A stretch of 8,821 nucleotides of DNA, from assembly GCA_900556615.1 (NCBI GenBank), contig USPP01000048.1, positions 1 through 8,821 on the forward strand. Direction: 5' to 3'. Below, piece by piece: positions 5,598 to 8,821 of this stretch (its first letter is position 1; each line of letters starts with the position of its first letter). The translations under genes were made by a program, and so were the position numbers. The notes beneath the pieces were generated by a model. That model had not been told where the DNA came from. It worked only from the letters and a program-made list of their open reading frames with translations, and ran no database searches. The DNA comes from an uncultured Eubacteriales bacterium. Lineage in GTDB: Bacteria > Bacillota > Clostridia > Oscillospirales > CAG-272.

Positions 5598-6860
5598 TTA
5601 CCGATAATCCTCTGTTATGGTAGCATAAAGCGCTTGAGCATACAATCTGGTAAAGAAGTCATTCGGGTGATTTACGTTATTTCCTGAGGTATCAACATAT
5701 CCAAGAATGTCCTCACCGGAGACGCCGTTTCTTTTTTTTGCGTTCATGACAGATTCATGAAGAGAGGTAACCTGTACAACGGCAATTCCCTCTGTTTCAA
5801 GCTTCAGCATTTCTTCTTCAAATTCCGGTTGCAATCTGTTCCAGCCGTCAGCCTCGGGATTCGCCCACATGGTTGAAACAAGAAGAAATTCGCAGTCGGG
5901 ATTGGAGGCGGAGATTTTTTCCGTTAGCTGCTTCAGCTTATCTGTCCATTCGCGGGCGCTCGTATAGCCACCGTCGTTCATACCGAAAGCAATCACAACA
6001 AGGTCCGGATTCTCACAGTTAACCTTACTTTCAACGTTATCGTATGCCCAGTCTATCCCGGTACCTCCCACGGCGGAATTTACCCAGCTTACCGACACAT
6101 CAAGCTTTCTCATCATCATAGCGGAAAACTGAACAGTGTAATCTGGCATGGAGGGAGGAGCCGGTATTCGGATTGACGAGCCCCAGCCTGCCGTAATGCT
6201 GTCACCGTAAAAAACGATTTTAATTTTCTCTTTGTTTTTCAGTCTTTTTACTGTCTTAGGAAGCAAATCTCCTTTATATTCCGGCACATATCCTGTATAG
6301 GAATCGGAATGCGTATAAGTTACGGCGAGCTGCCTGCCTCCCATATCATTGCGATCCTCATATACGGTATAATGCTGCTTATCGGTCATAGCCAAAGCGG
6401 TATCACCCTGAAGTTCAGGATAGTATTCATCATATTTGTAATACGGACAGCGAGTATTTTCCGTCAGCTTCAGCATACCGTCATCGTAAATGTAATCTTC
6501 ACCCTCAACATATTTTTTTCTCAGTGTCATATCATATACGCTGATAATCTTTATGTCGGATTTATAAAAAAGAGGAGCTTCCAAATCTCCGTTTTCGCTT
6601 TGAATGAAGGTAACGGCTTCGTGATAGACGGTATCGCCTTTCCAAAAGGGTGTCATATAGGTTTCAATATCATATGAAAGGGGATGACTCATAATATTAT
6701 CCTTTTCGTCGATTGTATCTGTCGATTCAGCACAGCTGCCTGTTTCGCCGGCTTTTGATTCGGAAGAACCGCTATCTGTTTTTGTGACAGGAGTGCAGGA
6801 GGAAAGCAGGAATATGACTGTCAGCAGAAAGACAGTTCGCTTCTTTGTATATGATTTCAT
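5598..6860 (-). CDS. SGNH/GDSL-family esterase lipoprotein
   Basis: The 420-residue protein starts with a signal peptide ending in lipobox LSSC (Cys22) and a Ser/Glu-rich linker to about 55. Residues 60-200 form a beta-rich N-terminal domain, and the SGNH hydrolase domain follows from about 212. Its blocks are FYGDSITAGWG with nucleophile Ser221, NSAVGGTG with the oxyanion Gly near 265, FGMND with Asn295, and NHPND with His398. The usual Asp three residues before His is Asn395 here. The family hydrolyses ester groups, often acetyl groups on plant polysaccharides; the substrate is inferred from the neighbouring beta-helix gene, 21 nt upstream on the same strand. No clear ribosome site precedes the ATG at 6860, so translation may depend on coupling. 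The C-terminus ends 2 nt from MITE C. Confidence 0.88.
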   Translation of the reverse strand: MKSYTKKRTVFLLTVIFLLSSCTPVTKTDSGSSESKAGETGSCAESTDTIDEKDNIMSHPLSYDIETYMTPFWKGDTVYHEAVTFIQSENGDLEAPLFYKSDIKIISVYDMTLRKKYVEGEDYIYDDGMLKLTENTRCPYYKYDEYYPELQGDTALAMTDKQHYTVYEDRNDMGGRQLAVTYTHSDSYTGYVPEYKGDLLPKTVKRLKNKEKIKIVFYGDSITAGWGSSIRIPAPPSMPDYTVQFSAMMMRKLDVSVSWVNSAVGGTGIDWAYDNVESKVNCENPDLVVIAFGMNDGGYTSAREWTDKLKQLTEKISASNPDCEFLLVSTMWANPEADGWNRLQPEFEEEMLKLETEGIAVVQVTSLHESVMNAKKRNGVSGEDILGYVDTSGNNVNHPNDFFTRLYAQALYATITEDYR

Positions 6861-6881
6861 ATAAAGTCAGCCGTTGTTTTC

Positions 6882-8051
6882 TCAGCCGATTACTTTACCG
6901 GTAAGATAATTCTCGTAGGTATTATCGGTAATCGTATTTTTATCAGCTAATATATTTTCTATAACGCCGCATCCTCCGGAGCCGCTTGTCTCCAATATAG
7001 CCCTGCTATGCCCGTCTCCGTTAAAACCGACGGATATTTCATTTATTAGGGATGCAAAATTTCCGGCGGCATATACGGCAGTTTGATCTCCCCAGTTTGC
7101 ATACCAAAAGGTAAAGCCGTTGGAGATTACGGCGGAGCAGCCGCTTTCGAGATAATATCCGTATCTGAACTGATCACTGTAACAGTAATCGTACCAATTC
7201 CTATTTCGGGAGCTATCGTAAAAGCCGTAACTTGAGGCATAGGGGCCCGCAATAAACAAAGGATGAATATTTCGTAAAACGTTTCCACCGCTGTGAACTT
7301 CGATTCCGATTCTGACGTTTCCTATACGCATATTTGTTAAAGTATTGTCATAACCTTCAATGACCACGCCCTTTGCCTCTGCTTTTCCGTTTCCGTAAAT
7401 ATTAACGTTGTGGATATCGGCATCCGAGGAGCCGCTGTTTGCGCCGTGGAGGATATGAATTCCAATTACGGTATTTTTTATGGATAAATCGTGAATTTGC
7501 GTTTCTCTGCCGCTTTCAATGCTGATTCCGTTCGCGATACCGTTTCCATCGAGAACTCCTCCCGATATAGAATAGTTTGTTCCGGCTACCGCTATGTTGT
7601 TTTCGGGATCCTTTCCGCCCAGTCTGATCATGGCTGTGTTGGATTTATCCCAATTGAGACCTGCCTTGATGACGGCATAATTGGACATTCTGATATCTAC
7701 GCATTTCTGATGATGGGCAGGTGTTACCAACGGGGAATCAATGATATAATATCCATCGGGGAAGTAAATTGTGCGTCGGGGGTTACTGTCAATAATCGTT
7801 TGAAGCTGTTTCGAAATATCTTTGCCGGAATTCGGTTCAATATAATCAGTTACCACGACATAACCGAGCTTTTTTGCTTCGGATTTGCTCAGATTGTCCT
7901 CTGAGGCAGAAGATTCGGCAGTTACAGGGAGATCGTGAGACTGAGAAGAAGTGAGAGACGAGCTTTGTCCGGTACTTTCACATGCAGTAAGAAGGGCAAG
8001 CGGGCAAAGAAATATGATTCTTAAATAGTTTTTCAGCTCAAATTTTTTCAT
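6882..8051 (-). CDS. Right-handed parallel beta-helix lipoprotein (pectate-lyase-like)
   Basis: The 389-residue protein has a basic signal peptide ending in lipobox LTAC (Cys24), a Ser-rich linker to about 57, then a domain that opens like Pectate_lyase_3 proteins: YVVVTDYIEPNSGKDISKQL (about 64-83) followed by RTIYFPDGYYIIDSPLVT. Residues 150-370 consist of regular beta-strand repeats (ISGGVLDGNG, GISIESG, IHDLSIKNT, ADIHNVNIYGNG, GVVIEGYDNTLTNMRI), the coil pattern of a parallel beta-helix. Such proteins cleave or bind polyuronates and similar polymers. I cannot point to a definite catalytic residue set, so it could be a lyase, a hydrolase or a binding protein. The ATG at 8051 has AAAGG 9 nt upstream. 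It is the first gene of a two-gene unit with the SGNH esterase. Confidence 0.8.
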   Translation of the reverse strand: MKKFELKNYLRIIFLCPLALLTACESTGQSSSLTSSQSHDLPVTAESSASEDNLSKSEAKKLGYVVVTDYIEPNSGKDISKQLQTIIDSNPRRTIYFPDGYYIIDSPLVTPAHHQKCVDIRMSNYAVIKAGLNWDKSNTAMIRLGGKDPENNIAVAGTNYSISGGVLDGNGIANGISIESGRETQIHDLSIKNTVIGIHILHGANSGSSDADIHNVNIYGNGKAEAKGVVIEGYDNTLTNMRIGNVRIGIEVHSGGNVLRNIHPLFIAGPYASSYGFYDSSRNRNWYDYCYSDQFRYGYYLESGCSAVISNGFTFWYANWGDQTAVYAAGNFASLINEISVGFNGDGHSRAILETSGSGGCGVIENILADKNTITDNTYENYLTGKVIG

Positions 8052-8071
8052 TTTTAATTTCCTTTCTATCT

Positions 8072-8095
8072 GGTAAAATAGTTTCCGGTTTTACC
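8072..8095. promoter_or_regulatory. Inverted repeat in the leader of the beta-helix gene
   Basis: GGTAAAA (8072-8078) and TTTTACC (8089-8095) are perfect inverted arms around a 10-nt spacer, 21 nt upstream of the ATG at 8051. The size fits a dimeric regulator's operator, possibly of a sugar-responsive repressor. This is inference from symmetry alone. Confidence 0.3.
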
Positions 8096-8115
8096 TTTTA
8101 TAAGCGGGCTTGTGT

Positions 8116-8159
8116 AAAAAAAGCGGCTTCGACTTCCTGTGCGAATAGTCGAAGCCGCT
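8116..8159 (-). terminator. Strong intrinsic terminator after the cell-surface protein gene
   Basis: AGCGGCTTCGAC (8122-8133) and GTCGAAGCCGCT (8148-8159) form a perfect 12-bp stem with a 14-nt loop. On the minus strand the stem runs straight into seven T (8116-8122, the last base also in the stem). It ends the gene whose stop is at 8214 and separates it from the lipoprotein pair. Confidence 0.92.
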
Positions 8160-8213
8160 GAAATTCGGGTTAAAATATTTTTATTTTAAATTTTTAAACA
8201 GCGATTCCTTAAG

Positions 8214-8821
8214 TTATATATAAAACTTTCTTCTTTTTTTCGAGACGATAAATGCGATGCAGCCAACCGCCGTTACAATAATTGCTGCGGAAGCTCCGAA
8301 TGTATCGGAGGTATTCGGGGAACCTTCGATCAAATCAAATGCCTGACCGTTCACCTTTATGTCGGAAATCTCAAGCTTTTGAGAGCATACCCCAAAAGTC
8401 AAGACAGTTTTGCCCTTACACTCATATTCGGCGATTTCTTCATTATTCACGAAAACCTTAACCTTATCGCCGCTGCGAACCATCTTAACAGCCGCGCCGG
8501 CGACGAAAGCAGACTCAAGATTTTTCTTTGTCATTTCTGAATCGGTGGGGAAGTCGCTCTGATCCTTTACCTCAGCGTCAATTCCGTGGGGAATATATTG
8601 ATGGAAGGATACCTCCTCGCCTCCGTCTCCGCAGAACAGACCGAAACCGCCATTTTGATCGGACAGACCGAAGCCATAGCTGTCAACTAATACTTTTTCC
8701 CAGCCGAATGCCGTGTTAGGAGCAGAGATTTTGGCAGTAAATTCTATGGTAACGTCGGTGGAATCAGCAATTTCTTCTCCGAGATTCAGTTCGGCCGCCG
8801 ACATCCATCCTCGGTAGCCGC
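8214..8821 (-). CDS. Cell-surface protein, C-terminal part (lectin-like domain plus membrane anchor)
   Basis: The frame is open to the window edge (reading GYRGW before the Met at 8804), and that Met lacks a ribosome site, so this is the last ~202 codons of a larger gene. The visible part is a beta-rich domain with VTIEFTAKI, FGLFCGDGG, VKMVRSGDKVKVFVNNEEIA and LEISDIKVNGQAFDLIEG, a pattern like LamG/concanavalin-type or DUF1080-like sugar-binding domains. After it comes PNTSD, a helix of about 20 residues (AAIIVTAVGCIAFIVS) and a KKRRK tail. This has the shape of a cell-wall sorting signal with PNTSD in the place of LPXTG or NPXTGD; cleavage by a sortase is unproven. It probably displays a glycan-active or binding protein on the surface. 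Confidence 0.75.
   Translation of the reverse strand, partial: GYRGWMSAAELNLGEEIADSTDVTIEFTAKISAPNTAFGWEKVLVDSYGFGLSDQNGGFGLFCGDGGEEVSFHQYIPHGIDAEVKDQSDFPTDSEMTKKNLESAFVAGAAVKMVRSGDKVKVFVNNEEIAEYECKGKTVLTFGVCSQKLEISDIKVNGQAFDLIEGSPNTSDTFGASAAIIVTAVGCIAFIVSKKRRKFYI

Overview
The window looks like a piece of a low-to-moderate GC Firmicutes chromosome, most likely a gut or rumen Clostridia (Oscillospiraceae/Ruminococcaceae-like). The reasons are a yajC gene followed by a small membrane-protein gene, AAGGAGG-type ribosome sites, Ser-rich lipoprotein linkers, and a surface protein ending in a PNTSD/transmembrane/KKRRK tail. Every protein gene I can support lies on the minus strand. Genus cannot be told from sequence alone.

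From the low-coordinate end: 1-66 is the start of a small membrane-protein gene running off the edge. 67-553 is a non-coding stretch with a strong stem-loop, a candidate plus-strand terminator and a 201-bp MITE-like element. 554-901 is yajC with a clear promoter, and 982-1509 is a small lipoprotein. 1786-4252 is an apparent operon of an 89-aa membrane protein, an ABC ATPase and an ABC-2 permease (NatA/NatB or YhaQ/YhaP type). Upstream of it, 4483-4904 is a broken XRE-family HTH regulator with three frame breaks, all in homopolymers, and its 3' end is cut by a second MITE-like element.

5005-5228 holds the best candidate for something undescribed: a free-standing structured RNA gene on the minus strand. 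It has an extended -10 promoter, a perfect 13-bp closing stem, a rod-like fold with a forked apex, and a textbook terminator with a UUCG loop. A 6S-type RNA is one possibility but I could not confirm it. 5285-5595 then carries an AT-rich terminator, a short palindrome and a third MITE-like element with 19-bp terminal inverted repeats, which shares sequence with the copy inside the HTH gene.

5598-8051 is a two-gene unit encoding surface lipoproteins: an SGNH/GDSL esterase and a right-handed parallel beta-helix (pectate-lyase-like) protein. Together they suggest attack on acetylated, pectin-like polysaccharide outside the cell. A strong terminator at 8116-8159 separates them from 8214-8821, the C-terminal part of a cell-surface protein.

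The main themes are protein export (yajC), an efflux-type ABC transporter that has apparently lost its regulator, surface lipoproteins for glycan use, and a family of small palindromic repeats that have moved into the gaps and into one gene.
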